The notes below the pieces were generated by a model. The model searched no databases and was not told the DNA's origin. It saw only the letters and a program-made list of their open reading frames with translations. From Pseudeuparius sepicola (taxonomy: Eukaryota; Arthropoda; Insecta; Coleoptera; Anthribidae), in NCBI GenBank assembly GCA_963920635.1, contig OY987298.1, forward strand, positions 2,666,001-2,730,000: a stretch of DNA of 64,000 bases. The letters are read 5' to 3'. Below, in pieces: positions 11,620 through 22,536 of this stretch. The position numbers were made by a program, and so were the translations under genes. The stretch's first letter is position 1. Each line of letters opens with the position of its first letter.

Positions 11620-12069
11620 GATAAGCTAAAACGCATAGGCAATCGTTTTAATGTCAGAACAGTATTTAAAACCAAAAATACATTAAAATCGATGATAGTT
11701 AAAACGAAACCATTTAATGCGGTACAAAGTCCAAAAAATAGCATTTAGAAAATTCCTTGCGAATGTGGAAAGTTCTATGTTGGGGAGACTTGAAGGCCAT
11801 TTAACGTTCGCTTAAAAGAACATAAAAATTATATCAGGCAAAATCAAATCTCGAAGTCAAAAATATGTGAACATTCTTTTAATAACAATGATAGGATTTT
11901 GTGGGATAGTTCCAAACCAATTCTCAAAGAAGAAGTAGGAAATAGACGAAAAATTAAAGAATCAGCATTTATTCTAGGAAATACAGACAACTGTGTTGCT
12001 GAATATTCAGTGGAATTCAGTAAAATATTATTACCACTTATTCAAAGGGAAGTTAGTATAAATAATTAG
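11620..12069 (+). pseudogene. Penelope-like retroelement, GIY-YIG endonuclease C-terminal part
   Basis: The frame reads DKLKRIGNRFNVRTVFKTKN, then a stop, then KIPCECGKFYVGET, a stop, and RPFNVRLKEHKNYIR. It continues through the C-terminus to the stop at 12067-12069. The CECGKFYVGET and RPFNVRLKEHK motifs are the hallmark of the GIY-YIG endonuclease of Penelope-like elements, and the preceding block is the linker after the reverse transcriptase. Two in-frame stops and loss of the reverse transcriptase make it inactive. Confidence 0.85.
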
Positions 12070-12548
12070 GTAGAACACAGGGTGCAATATCAGACAGGTG
12101 GCTAGGCTATTGTTTCTGTTGTCATGACATTTTAACCTGAAATTTATTAATCTGTCATTTCACTTTGACGTGACTCCCTATATATAAATCCTTAATCTAT
12201 GGACGTGACATGGTCTTTGAGAAAGGAGGAAGATCTATTCTCCGAAAGCTCAGGAAATAAATATGTTGAAGAAATTTTTTGAGTTGCAAGTTCAAAGTTT
12301 AGTTCATTTACTGTTAAGAATTTATTAATTTTCCAGGCAACTTGAAAAAGTTGTCTTTTAACCAGTTTGGTGGCGAAAAACCCAATTAAAATTCAATGAA
12401 TAAAATAATTTATATTATGCATATAATATATTTCTCGCACTGTAAGAAACAATTTACAAATTATATTATTATACAGACTTTTGATATTATGACAAAACAT
12501 ATTTTTAACTTTAAACATGAAGGATAGATTTTGAAAAATATACACATA

Positions 12549-14093
12549 CGAGCCCTGTCTCAGTTAAGTTGGACCAAACTAATAAAAATATGTTTTTTTT
12601 GACGAAATTTATCGCGTTAACAGAAAATTTATTAAAATCAACACATTTTTCTAATTATATAGGAAACGTTTATTCACTTTTGGCATATAATTAAACTATA
12701 TTTTAAGTAACAAAGATTTTTTTTAAAGAAATTCCTAATATTGACAATAAACAGAAAATTAAATAGAAAATTACCACTGCATTACATCGCCTTTTCGACT
12801 TATTACTGCCACGATACGTCTCAACAGTGTTAACTAATGTTTAGCAATCAGCTGGAGTGAAACTATTCCAAATTTCTTGAAGACGAGCACGCAACTTAAT
12901 GTTTCAATCGGCGAAAGATCCCGACTGCTAGCCGTCCATTTTAAATGCGAAATATTGTTTTTAACATCCAAACTTTCACTTTTTTAGCCATATGGCAAGA
13001 GGCGCCATCTTATTGGAAGATACAATCGATATTTTGCAAACGCAATTTTTCAATTTTTAGTTTCAAATTATTTTGAAGGACGTTAATGTATTTCTCAGCG
13101 ATCATGATGCCATCTACAAAGTGTAATTTTCCAACCCCTCTAGCTGACATGGATCCCCAAATCATCACGAAGGACGGAAACTTAACTTTCTTCTTAAGGC
13201 AGTCCGTGTGATACACTTCTCCTTTAGTTCTAATGACTCGGCTTTGAGTATCACCAACACAAACTTCAAATCTAGCCTCATCACTCCATATAATTGAGTT
13301 CCATTGATGCTGAGACCAAGCTCCGTGCTCTTCTGCCTACAAAAGCCTATTTTTCTTCTGCCTCTTTGTTAGTAAAGCCTTTTCCTTTGCCTACAGATTG
13401 TAAAATTGAAAACTGGAAAAAATCCGAAACAGTTTGGGCTTACTTTGTACGTTTTAAACCCTAGTTTTCGGGCACCTTATTCCATAAAACTCTCAATTTA
13501 CCATAATTAGCCTGACGATTTTGCACCATAATCCTTCTCAGAGCCCTTAAATTTGTATTAGAATAATGCGGCCGACTTCCATTTCTCTGCTTCTGAGCAG
13601 CGGATCCAGTAGTTTTGTAAAGTTTAATAATATTTTGCACTGTATATCGTGATAAATTAACAATTAACGGCAGACTTGCCTTTTGAATGCAAGTGAAATA
13701 TAACATTCCTTATTTCTTCAGAAACAGCTTTACCACGAGACATTTTTATTTGTCAACAACAATGAATGCACAAGTATGTTGTGAAATGTTACCAACGCCT
13801 TGTTTAAACCATCGAATTGATAAGTACAATGTCAATTCAATGGTTTAAACTTATTGAAATGTCAAATATTGTGATTTATTTCAGAGCCGCCTACTAAACT
13901 TGTAGAAACAGACTATCTAACTTAAGCTGTTTTCGTCATGTATTTTGTTACAATCAAATTATTATACAAAACAGCCAGCTTAAATATTCTCTAAAACCTG
14001 TAAGGAAATAAAAAAAGAGCACATTTTCAAAAACGTCTGCTTCGACATGCTATAAATTCATAAATTTGATATTGAGAACTGAGACAGGGCTTG
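12549..14093 (-). mobile_element. Tc1-type DNA transposon, 1545 bp
   Basis: The ends are CGAGCCCTGTCTCAGTT (from 12549) and its inverted partner finishing at 14093 (read inward CAAGCCCTGTCTCAGTT). The element is flanked by TA (12547-12548 and 14094-14095), the standard Tc1/mariner target duplication. The length and the single minus-strand transposase gene fit the Tc1 group. Confidence 0.85.
12780..13743 (-). pseudogene. Tc1-type transposase, degraded
   Basis: The start codon is at 13743 (MSRGKAVSEE). After a frameshift, an N-terminal helix-turn-helix part follows at 13461-13700 (SRYTVQNIIKLYKTTGSAA and RRIMVQNRQANYGKLR). The DDE part reads FPSFVMIWGSMSARG and ends near 13010. Further frameshifted remains of the typical WPASSRDLSPIE motif lie near 12900. 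Several stops and frameshifts make it non-functional. It shows no sign of domestication. Confidence 0.8.
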
Positions 14094-14640
14094 TACAGTA
14101 TTTATTTATATTTATCAATAGCTTTGTTACATCACACAGTTCTGAACCAGTTCTAGCGAATCAAACCCAATATTGTATATATGAAAAATATCGTACAGAG
14201 TTTAGAATACTCGGGCAATATATACATTTAAGTAAAAAAATTATAAGTATGTATAATAAAATAACCATAATTATTCAGGATTTACATACTTTTATTCCTT
14301 GTCAAAACATGAAGTTTTGAAAAAAAAACAAGTTAAATAAAAGCTTGTAAAAAAACAATAAAGGTCTAACTATACCGATTTTGCATTTAATATTTTTATG
14401 ATTATTATTCTATGGGCAAACCCAGACCAGTAGTGTGATTAGTCTAGTCGATTGTGAATGTAACCAAAGAAAAGAGATTACTTAGATTCTAAATGTATAT
14501 TATATACACCTTTTTATTAATATTTACAGTATAAGGCCACTACCAAACAATAAAAAACATTAAACTAATACATTACTTTCATTTTGTATCATAATACTTA
14601 GCTTATCAATGCCAAGGTTAGATTTCGATAAATGCCATTT
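14094..14640. other. AT-rich intergenic DNA downstream of UTP25
   Basis: No exon recognised. TTTATT near 14513 could serve as a minus-strand poly(A) signal for UTP25, which would give a 3'UTR of about 350 bp. Confidence 0.35.
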
Positions 14641-14644
14641 ATTT

Positions 14645-14885
14645 AAATGTCATATCTCACAGTTCAATGTAAAAAAACAATATTCCAAGGCCTTCTAGAT
14701 TATTTAATCTGACCCAGTGACCATCATTGTATTTGACAGTTCACTGTAAAAAAACATTATTCCAAGGCCTTCTAGATTTCTGTTATTTAATATGACCCGG
14801 TGTCATGTGTTTGACAGTTCATTGTAAAAAAAAAAACAATATTCCAAGGCCCTCTAGATTTCTATTAATCTGCCTCGGTGACCAT
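14645..14885. repeat. Three tandem copies of an 85-90 bp unit overlapping the UTP25 stop codon
   Basis: The unit carries CAGTTCAYTGTAAAAAAACA, then ATTCCAAGGCCTTCTAGAT, then a TAATCTGACCCGGTGACCAT block. It occurs at about 14660-14730, 14735-14808 and 14815-14885. The last block of the third copy includes the stop codon and final codons of UTP25 (minus strand, stop at 14865-14867). The 3'UTR repeats therefore appear to derive from duplication across the coding end. Confidence 0.8.
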
Positions 14886-17800
14886 CATGTGCACTTTTCT
14901 GTCGGATTGTGACATTTTTGCGGCTCGTTCAGTGCCTACTACTGCCGCCAATTGCAAAATATCGTATTTCGAATATATCACCGTTACGGTCATGTTTGAG
15001 TTGCTGCCAACCTTTCGGTTCATGTTCGACTCCTGAAAATCGTTGTGAAATAGGCAATGCGCTTTTTTTTTTAAAAAAACCTTGAATGTTACGAAAAAAC
15101 TACAAGACGTGAGAATAATTATTGTAAACTTACCTGCATCAAGTTGCACATTTCATAATAAAAATGCGGAAAATTCGGAGGTTGATAGAACACCAAATGT
15201 CTAATCCCTTTTACTCGAATTCTATTGTAGAAATGAAATCTTTCTGTGTATAAGAGAAAATGGGCGTCTCCGTGAAAAAACATATCCCTCGCTCTTGCCA
15301 CTTTGGCTTCCTGAAGGTGTAGAAAAAATCGAAAATAAATTTATTCGTTTCTGAAAATTTTCATTTTATTTACCTTGGTGTATTCACATATCTGCACGAA
15401 ATTTATGTCCTCCTTTTTAAAATGGTTTCTCATTTTAACGTAGTCGAAATAACTGGGAACGAATATCATAGTTTGCTTCATCATAGGATCCTTTTGTTGT
15501 GGCAATATTTTGCTTAGAAAAAAATCAAATCTCGCATCGATAGCTTGTGCAGGATTTTGGGCGTCAAATCTTCAAAATAGTTATTAATATCAATATCTGA
15601 CCAATAACAGGACAAGCTGCGGAACCCTCCGTATATTCCGTACCTGTGGAAAACATGTGGCAACTGAACGAAAACTCTACTGATACAACCGAGCACGGGA
15701 TTGGAAACTTTCACTTTTCCAGCATAGTTGTTACATCTCTTGTTGAATATGGAATTTATTTCCGGCAAAACCACAGACGAGAATATCAGCGTTTGGCGAT
15801 AGTACCTCGCCCAAAAATTGAGGCTCCACTGCCTTACTCTAGAAACATCGGTACCTATAAATTGGAATTTTCTGCTATGCAAACATTTCTTGTACAGGGT
15901 GGTCAGAGATAAGAATGCAAAGTGCTGTATCTCGGAAACTATTCGTCGTAGAGACTTGCGGTAAAAATTTTTTAGAATAAAGTGGCCAAGAGAAAAACCT
16001 GGAAATTATTTTCAGATTTCCAAGATAGTCACCAGGGGGCGCAACCGCCATCCTAAACTTTCAAAGTGATTTTTCACTGAAGTCCACCTAGTAATGTTAC
16101 CAAAATAATATATGCTTTTTAAAGGTAAGCTTTATTCGAGTAATTTTTGTTTAACACTTTTTGACATATCTATTAAAATAAAGTGGTGGGGAGTGATTAA
16201 ATGTTTTTTAAATAAACAGCTTTTAGATTTTAACAAACTTAGTCTCGTTGGAAAAAGCATTTATTGGTCCATCAAACCCATCTTACCCGTGATATGTCTA
16301 AGTTTCACTGATGCCGCTAGATCGCGTTTTTTGATATAATAACAGAAAATTGTAAAATTCTCGAAAAAATTAAATGCAATATTACTTTTTTTCATAAAAA
16401 TGTAGTGAAATGATACCTAAATAGGCTAGTGAAAACCGTATCTCGATATCCTATTCCTAGCTGAAAATATCAAAGAAAGAAAATTTAGTTTTATCATAAA
16501 ATTTTAAAAATACGCTGTTACACCGGTATTTATTCTTATTTGTCTTTTTTTAAGATTTAATGATAAACTTTCCTAATTTTATCATTTTTTAATTATAAAA
16601 GTATACTTAGTTCAAAAAATTAAAAAAAAAGTGTAGGGGCATAGTAATCAATGCATTTAATATGCAAGTGCAAGGTAGGCAAAATACGAAGAGTAGGCCA
16701 TGGAGGAAAACCAAATGCCTAAAATCAACTTGTCAACAAATATTAAAATCCTATTAATAACTGAAAATGTTTTTTTAATAAAACTAATGCTTCCTTAAAT
16801 GCTTGAACTGTCTTCCATCACACTCAATGCATTGTTGACAAGTTGATTCAATGCATTTGTTTTTCCTCCATGGCCTACTCTTCATATTTTGCCTACCTTG
16901 CACTAGAGGCCCTGTATGACACGAAAAGTGACAGTTATTCGTTTTAACAGAGGTTGGACAACAGATTTTGGCAGATCTAGTAACATTGTTTTTATTATAT
17001 TCTTATCTTGGCGGGTGCCAGTTTGTCAACAAACTGTCGACAAATTATTGAGCGTGCTCAATTTCTTTTGCAAAAAGGAATGTTAACAGTTAAAAATAAC
17101 ATCTTGTGTAATAAGAAACTGCAAGAATTCTGAGCGGGATGCATTTTTCTTAACACCATTTCCAAAAAGCGCAGAAGAACGAGCACGATGGTGCAAATGA
17201 AATACCCTAACATGAGAGTTGGAAATGATACGAAAATTTGCGAGGTAAGTAAATTTAATTACATAAGAATCTCTAGTTCCGTTTTATTTTTTGTTCGATC
17301 TGTGATTTTAATCTGCAGAATAATTTTCTTAATCTGCATCAGCAACATAACATAAGATACCTAAATTGCAATTAGAAAATTCTTCCTATCGTGAAATTTG
17401 GAAAGAGAGTGTAATATGTAATTCGTAAATACTTGTTCTAATACATTTTTTTGAAACCTCCTATAGAAAAAAACGCCACGAATAAATAGTAATAAAATAC
17501 TTACAAAATCTTACTTCTAAGGATATTTTAGAATTTATAATAACTGTTAGAGAGAGGCAGTTTTGAAGGAGCTTTATTTTACACCAAGACCAACAAAATC
17601 GGACAAAAAAGAAGTTAACACGGGTGGGAATATAAAGAACCCTTTTTGTGTAGTCAGTTAAATGTGTGAGCTTATATTCCTTTACAAATTTCTTGCTGAT
17701 AAAAAAATAGCATTTGATGGCAGCGTTTTATTATGTTTAGGTAGCTTAAATTTATAGTTCTTTAAGTTTCACAGGTTCACTTCTCCGACATGGATTTTGA

Positions 17801-20800
17801 GTGTCAGGTTGTGCTGAAGAAAGGATCATCTCCTGCAACGTTTGATGAACATGACTTTAGCAAGAAAGAACCATTATTAAATATGTATAAATTTGTGAGA
17901 ACTTGTACTAGTTTGATATTTTTCCTATTTACTTGCAATATATCTTTGAAAACAAAAATACTGTTGTCTTCTTTATTGAAATGTAGATGATCTCTCTTGC
18001 ATTAAAAATTTATTAACTTTTATTTTACAAAAAAAAAAGAATGAGAGACTAATATATCGATATTACATACCTAGGTACTATTTTTTTTATTCAGCCTAAT
18101 TCCTATTATTAGTGGTTGATTCATATTACCAAAACAAACTTTCCAACTTTTTGTTATGTACAAATTTTAGTATTAATTGTCTTAAAATTATGATGGTACG
18201 AATAAGAAGAGAGTTTGAAGAAACGAAACCATACCATAAAACCATTTGAAAGACCTTTTTTATTTTTAAATAAAAGTAATAAAAATTATTATTGCAGCTA
18301 CGATTCCTATTGAAATATTCGAAAGTTTGGTTAGTTGGTATGCTAGAGCCTTGTTTAATTTTATGTACATACCTATCTACATTACCTACCACCCTCCTAC
18401 AAAAATTTAATAAATGTTTTTATCCTGATATCCTAAAATTGCTGTTTTTTTGGAACAAATTATATGTTTCTTCACTTTTCCATTCAAACTTCAATAATTA
18501 TTATTAGTGAAGCATTGCAACTAACATACTACCATTGATTAAGGTATTCCTTATTCAATGATACTACACTACCTAACCTATTTACCTATTTATTGGTTTT
18601 ATCTATATTTTTATACATTTTAAACTGTGCCCTCATCTACCTACGCTTATGGCAGTTAACTGTCGTTAGCTTAACCTTAAAATCACATTTTGATACATCA
18701 TGCTGCTAGGGGAATGCTAGAAAGAGCGAAAAAATATATGTCTGTTGCACAAAATGAATTTCATAGGGAAAATAAGACCCTCGCCAGAGAGAGAGATCCG
18801 ATCGTTGTCCAACCTCTGTTAAAACGAATAACTGTCACTTTTTGTGTCATACAGGGCCTCTACCTTGCACTTGCATATTATATTAATTAATTTTCTTTCT
18901 TTGATATTTTCAGCTAGGAATAGGATATCGAGATACGGTTTTCACTAGCCTATTTAGGTATCATTTCACTACGTTTTTATAAAAAAAGTAATATTATTGC
19001 ATTTAATTTTTTCGAGAATTTTGCAATTTTCTGTTATTATATCAAAAAACGCGATCTAGCGGCATCACTGAGACTTGGCCATATCACGGGTAAGATGGGT
19101 TTGATGGACCAATAACTGCGTTTTCCAACGAGACCAAGTTTGTTAAAATCCGTTCAGTCAGAGTAACAGCTGTTTATTTAAAAAAACATCGAATCACTCC
19201 CCACCACTTTTTTAATAGATATGTCAAAAAGTGTTAAACAAAAATTACTCGAATAAAGCTTACCTTTAAAAAGCATATATTATTTTGGTAACATTACTAG
19301 GTGGATTTCAGTGAAAAATCACTTTAAAATGAAGTGACAGATTTAAAAGTTTAAGATGGCGGTTACGCCCCCTGGTGACTATCTTGGAAATCTGAAAATA
19401 ATTTCCAGGTTTTTCTCTTGGCCACTTTATTCTAAAAAATTTTTACCGCAAGTCTCTACGACGAATAGTTTCCGAGATACAGCACTTTGCATTCTTATCT
19501 GACCACCCTGTACACATCATAAATAAATTATAACATCGCAACAATTTCTCTATAAATTTTATAATGATAAGAAGAGTTGAATCATTTTTTCTGTCGTCAA
19601 ACCACAAGTAGTTAAACGAGATAAAGAAGTTTGAGATTGTCTTGACAAAAGCGCAACATTATAAAAGAAAATAAATATATTTAGATTGGCTCACCGTGAA
19701 GGTCCTTGGGCTTCAAATGCAAATGATTCAAAGTGTGCAAAACATGATCCCAATTCTGTACCACAAACATTTCCATCTGATCGAAAATCAACAATTCGAC
19801 CGAAGCGAGAAAATCAAAATCCCTCTCGTCTTCTCCTTCGGCACCTATGATCGTCCTCAGGCCTAAAGGCGATGCTATTATTATGTCCGACGAGTAAAAA
19901 TCTGCATATAACTATGACAAAAGTTGAAAAACAGGATGATTCCACAAAACTTCAAGAACATTTTTCAATATTCTACCAATTCTAGAAGTTTATCCATTTA
20001 AAATTATATTTTTTTACCTTTATACTTTTCTTGGTGACCGATATCCCCATTTTAAAATCATCGGCGGTATTCCCCGTAAAAGTCTGTTCATAATCGTCAG
20101 GTTTGGGATTTTTCTTAGGCAAATATAGTTCGTTTCCAGTGTAGTCTTCTTGGAACCTATTCCTATTTATCACATTTCCTTTGTCCTCTGGTAAGATTAT
20201 GTTAACGATCGTTTGAACTATTTTATATGCAGAGTCTTTGAAAGGAACTACCATCAATATCTGTAGAAAAACCATTTTCAATGTTAAATCGTTGAAAATG
20301 AAAATTTACCCAAGTCCCAAGTACTTAGTTCATTCTCAAATTAGATTGGGCAAATTACGCAAAAAGGTATTTGATCGTTTTTAGAAGTAACTTGATGCTA
20401 TTTATTTATTTAAATTTATTTATTTATTTAAATTATATCCTCAGCAATCAGTAGATTATTACAAGGAATTAGACTAAATACTATTTTTCCAGAAATAATT
20501 TTTTAACTTCATTTTAAATCTAGTGGTACCTATTTATTACAATCTTGATTTCTTTATTATATAACAAAACATCATCATAGAGAATCGATTTTTTCCCAAA
20601 ACTACATTTAAATTTTTGAATCTGAAAATTCTATTTTATCTTGAAATTTTGGTATAATCTCTTTGAAAAGAATATTTTTCTTTTAACATAATTGAATTAA
20701 TCAAAATGGATACTTTTTATATACCAACTCTGAACGAATGTGTACACCTTTTTCGCATAAAAACTTCAGAGCAAATAGTCATTTGTCAGGAAAAATAATA

Positions 20801-21983
20801 CACCTATACTACGGAGTGCTTATAGCGCTCCATAACCTATACCCAAAAAAGTTACAGCATTTTAAATGACGTGTAATGCCGTAATTTTGAAACCACGAAT
20901 GAATATAACAAAAATAAAAACACAGTACAGTTAAAAAATACTCACTTTTGGCCTAACTAAACCCTGATCTCTAAACTCTTCTGGAACTTCGTCTTTTTTG
21001 GACAACTTCGCATTGTGATGGATAACTTTTATCCTTGTTTTCATTATATGATTAACGGCGTGCAAGCAATAAACAAACCTTACAGCTTCTGCATTGTCAA
21101 ACGTTCTCTCTGGATAATACAAATCTTGATAATTATTGATTATTGAAAATAACTCATTTTGAAATGACGTTAGAAATTGCTTCTTCCCTTCTATTAAGCT
21201 TTTGTTAGCTTTGTGTACATTCTTCGCAATTTGACTTTTGATAAATAAAGTCTGAGGCGTTACTTTTTTAATTTCGTTTATCTTAGGGACTTCGCCAGGT
21301 GGTGCATATACAATTTTTTCGTTTATCAAACTATTTTCTTCGTTACTAAACTTGTCACATTTAGGTATTTGAACGATCAAATTTCCTAAATTCGGCCACG
21401 ATTCGATGTAAGTATTCAAACTAATTGGGTTACTTTCAAGGGATTCAAGTAAACTTCTATGTAGATCATGGCAAATATGTTTAACAAATGGGTCGCTGGA
21501 GTTTTCTAAATCTTCTTCTTCTTTTTCGGTTTCGACGTCTATTTCGCTTTCTTCAGGGAGTTCTTTAACAGTCTCGTCTTCTGATTCGACATCTTCACCA
21601 CTACCGTCGTCAGATTGTTCATTTTCGACAACTTGTGCTTCTTCCCCCGATTCACTTTCGCTGTCTATCGCAAAAGATCTTTTATCTTCTAAGCTACCAC
21701 CAAAAGTTTGCCGTAGCTGTTGTAAGGGGTCATCCTCCACTTCACTCTCAGAAGATTCTACAATTTCTTCTTGTTTTTCTTCAACTCTAGGTTTCTTTGG
21801 AATTGATTCTTCAAACTTACGGTTGTCGTGCTTTCTTTTAGGTTTTCCCTGATCCGGTTTATATAAACTGTATGTTTTTCTTGGAGGTTTCTTCTTTTGC
21901 TGATTATTTTTACCAGAAGGCTTTCCAGAGGACTTACCACTACCTTTTACTACATCTTTATATTTTAATTTTTTTCTGCCCAT
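14865..21983 (-). CDS. UTP25: UTP25 / digestive organ expansion factor homologue
   Basis: U3 snoRNA-associated ribosome-biogenesis factor of the nucleolar SSU processome, with a degenerate DEAD-helicase-like fold. Coding exons on the minus strand: 21983-20946, 20260-20018, 19911-19695, 15854-15644, 15569-15374, 15310-15134 and 15032-14865. All junctions are GT-AG and in phase, giving 749 residues, close to the vertebrate length of about 750. Exon 1 holds a Lys-rich N-terminus and a long acidic region. Family signatures follow: [49 protein letters not shown] [35 protein letters not shown] and the end [20 protein letters not shown]. The start is the first ATG of the Lys-rich ORF. Intron 3 (3840 bp) is almost filled by a palindromic insertion. 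The stop lies in a tandem repeat. The gene is divergent with the SVOP-like gene and looks intact. Confidence 0.95.
16904..18862 (+). mobile_element. THAP-carrying element with 8-bp target duplication (P-superfamily candidate)
   Basis: The terminal inverted repeats are over 50 bp long and nearly perfect, starting TAGAGGCCCTGTATGACAC at 16904 and ending with the inverse at 18862. The target duplication CCTTGCAC is perfect (16896-16903 and 18863-18870). The interior carries an intron-split THAP domain (see 17105-17990). A THAP domain with an 8-bp duplication fits the P superfamily, but the TAGAG start also fits hAT. No catalytic domain remains to decide. Confidence 0.75.
17105..17990 (+). pseudogene. 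THAP domain split by an intron, frameshifted
   Basis: Exon part 1 (17105-17244) reads [19 protein letters not shown] then [12 protein letters not shown]. After a frame slip it reads [16 protein letters not shown] up to a GTAAGT donor. Exon part 2 starts after the acceptor at 17774 with [19 protein letters not shown] and runs open to 17990. The C-x4-C, Trp, Cys and His of the THAP C2CH finger are all recognisable across the splice. The frameshift beside RWCK and the absence of a catalytic part indicate a dead gene. Confidence 0.75.
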
Positions 21984-22189
21984 ATTCTACGCTTTATGTT
22001 TGCAATTTATTTCAGAAATATGAAAGATGACTTATTACTAGTTTTAAAGTTTAAAGATAATTTATTTTCTACATCACAACAGAGCTCAGAAAAATACACA
22101 GCATGTTAATTTCAGATTTGAGGTTTGAGGTTATGTTGTGATAAGGACGAAGTTAGCAACAAAAGATTAGGCAAATTGTGAGGCCAACC

Positions 22190-22217
22190 CAAGAACGGTA
22201 GACGCACACCGTTCTTG
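22190..22217. mobile_element. 28-bp remnant of the THAP/Harbinger-like family between UTP25 and SVOP
   Basis: It begins CAAGAACGGTAGACGCAC and ends ACCGTTCTTG, which are the two termini of the family at 25029-26925 joined without an interior. It is flanked by a perfect 9-bp duplication AGGCCAACC (22181-22189 and 22218-22226). It lies about 210 bp upstream of the UTP25 start codon and 320 bp upstream of the SVOP start codon, in their shared promoter interval. Confidence 0.8.
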
Positions 22218-22536
22218 AGGCCAACCAACCAGTTATACTGGACAAAAAAATTCACAAGAAACAACTTTTTTTCTGTGTCTGCATCATAATATGTAATTTA
22301 GTAACAATACTGCGATTTCGTAATTATTATTGACTTAAAGACGTTGATTCCATCGACGCTTAAAGACCATTTGAATTCTCGTAGGTAGTAGCTAAGACCA
22401 AATTCGGGCTGTCGAAGAAGTAGCAAAGTTTGTGACGTACGTCACCTGTTGAGTGAGGTTATGCGCACCATCCACGTAAACAAAACTGGAATATTTACCT
22501 TAAAAATTACCGTTTAAAGTTAAACAACCCCACGAA

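Larger units (their letters stand above)
10976..12398. mobile_element. Head-to-head inverted pair of Penelope-like retroelement 3' halves
   Basis: The segment from 10976 (CATTGAATTTTAATTGGG) to about 11545 is repeated in inverse orientation from about 11790 to 12398. Each arm holds the C-terminal part of a Penelope-like protein followed by its 3' flank, so the two copies share their outer ends. The middle (about 11545-11790) exists once and belongs to the longer right-hand copy. Inverted partial copies of this kind are known for Penelope-like elements. Confidence 0.8.
16658..18885. mobile_element. Small palindromic MITE (about 250 bp), split by the P-like element
   Basis: The left arm TGCAAGTGCAAGGTAGGC with GAGTAGGCCATGGAGGAAAA (from about 16658) pairs with TTTTTCCTCCATGGCCTACTC and GCCTACCTTGCACTTGCA. 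The last bases of the right arm now lie to the right of 18862. A related GTAGGCCATGGAG hairpin occurs at 58140-58248. Confidence 0.7.
15895..19510. mobile_element. Fold-back element in UTP25 intron 3, with nested MITE and P-like element
   Basis: The ends are CAGGGTGGTCAGAGATAAG (15895) and its inverse finishing at 19510, with TA on both sides. The left arm (to about 16650) and right arm (from about 18885) match in inverse orientation. Both carry the same blocks, for example GGCCACTTTATTCTA and AAAGTGTTAAACAAAAATTAC. The 5' end of the next UTP25 exon (15854) is only 40 bp away. Confidence 0.85.

Noticed and set aside
20946..21983. Several ORFs on other frames over UTP25 exon 1
   Set aside because: They are shadows of the real exon, whose frame continues in phase through six further exons with family motifs.
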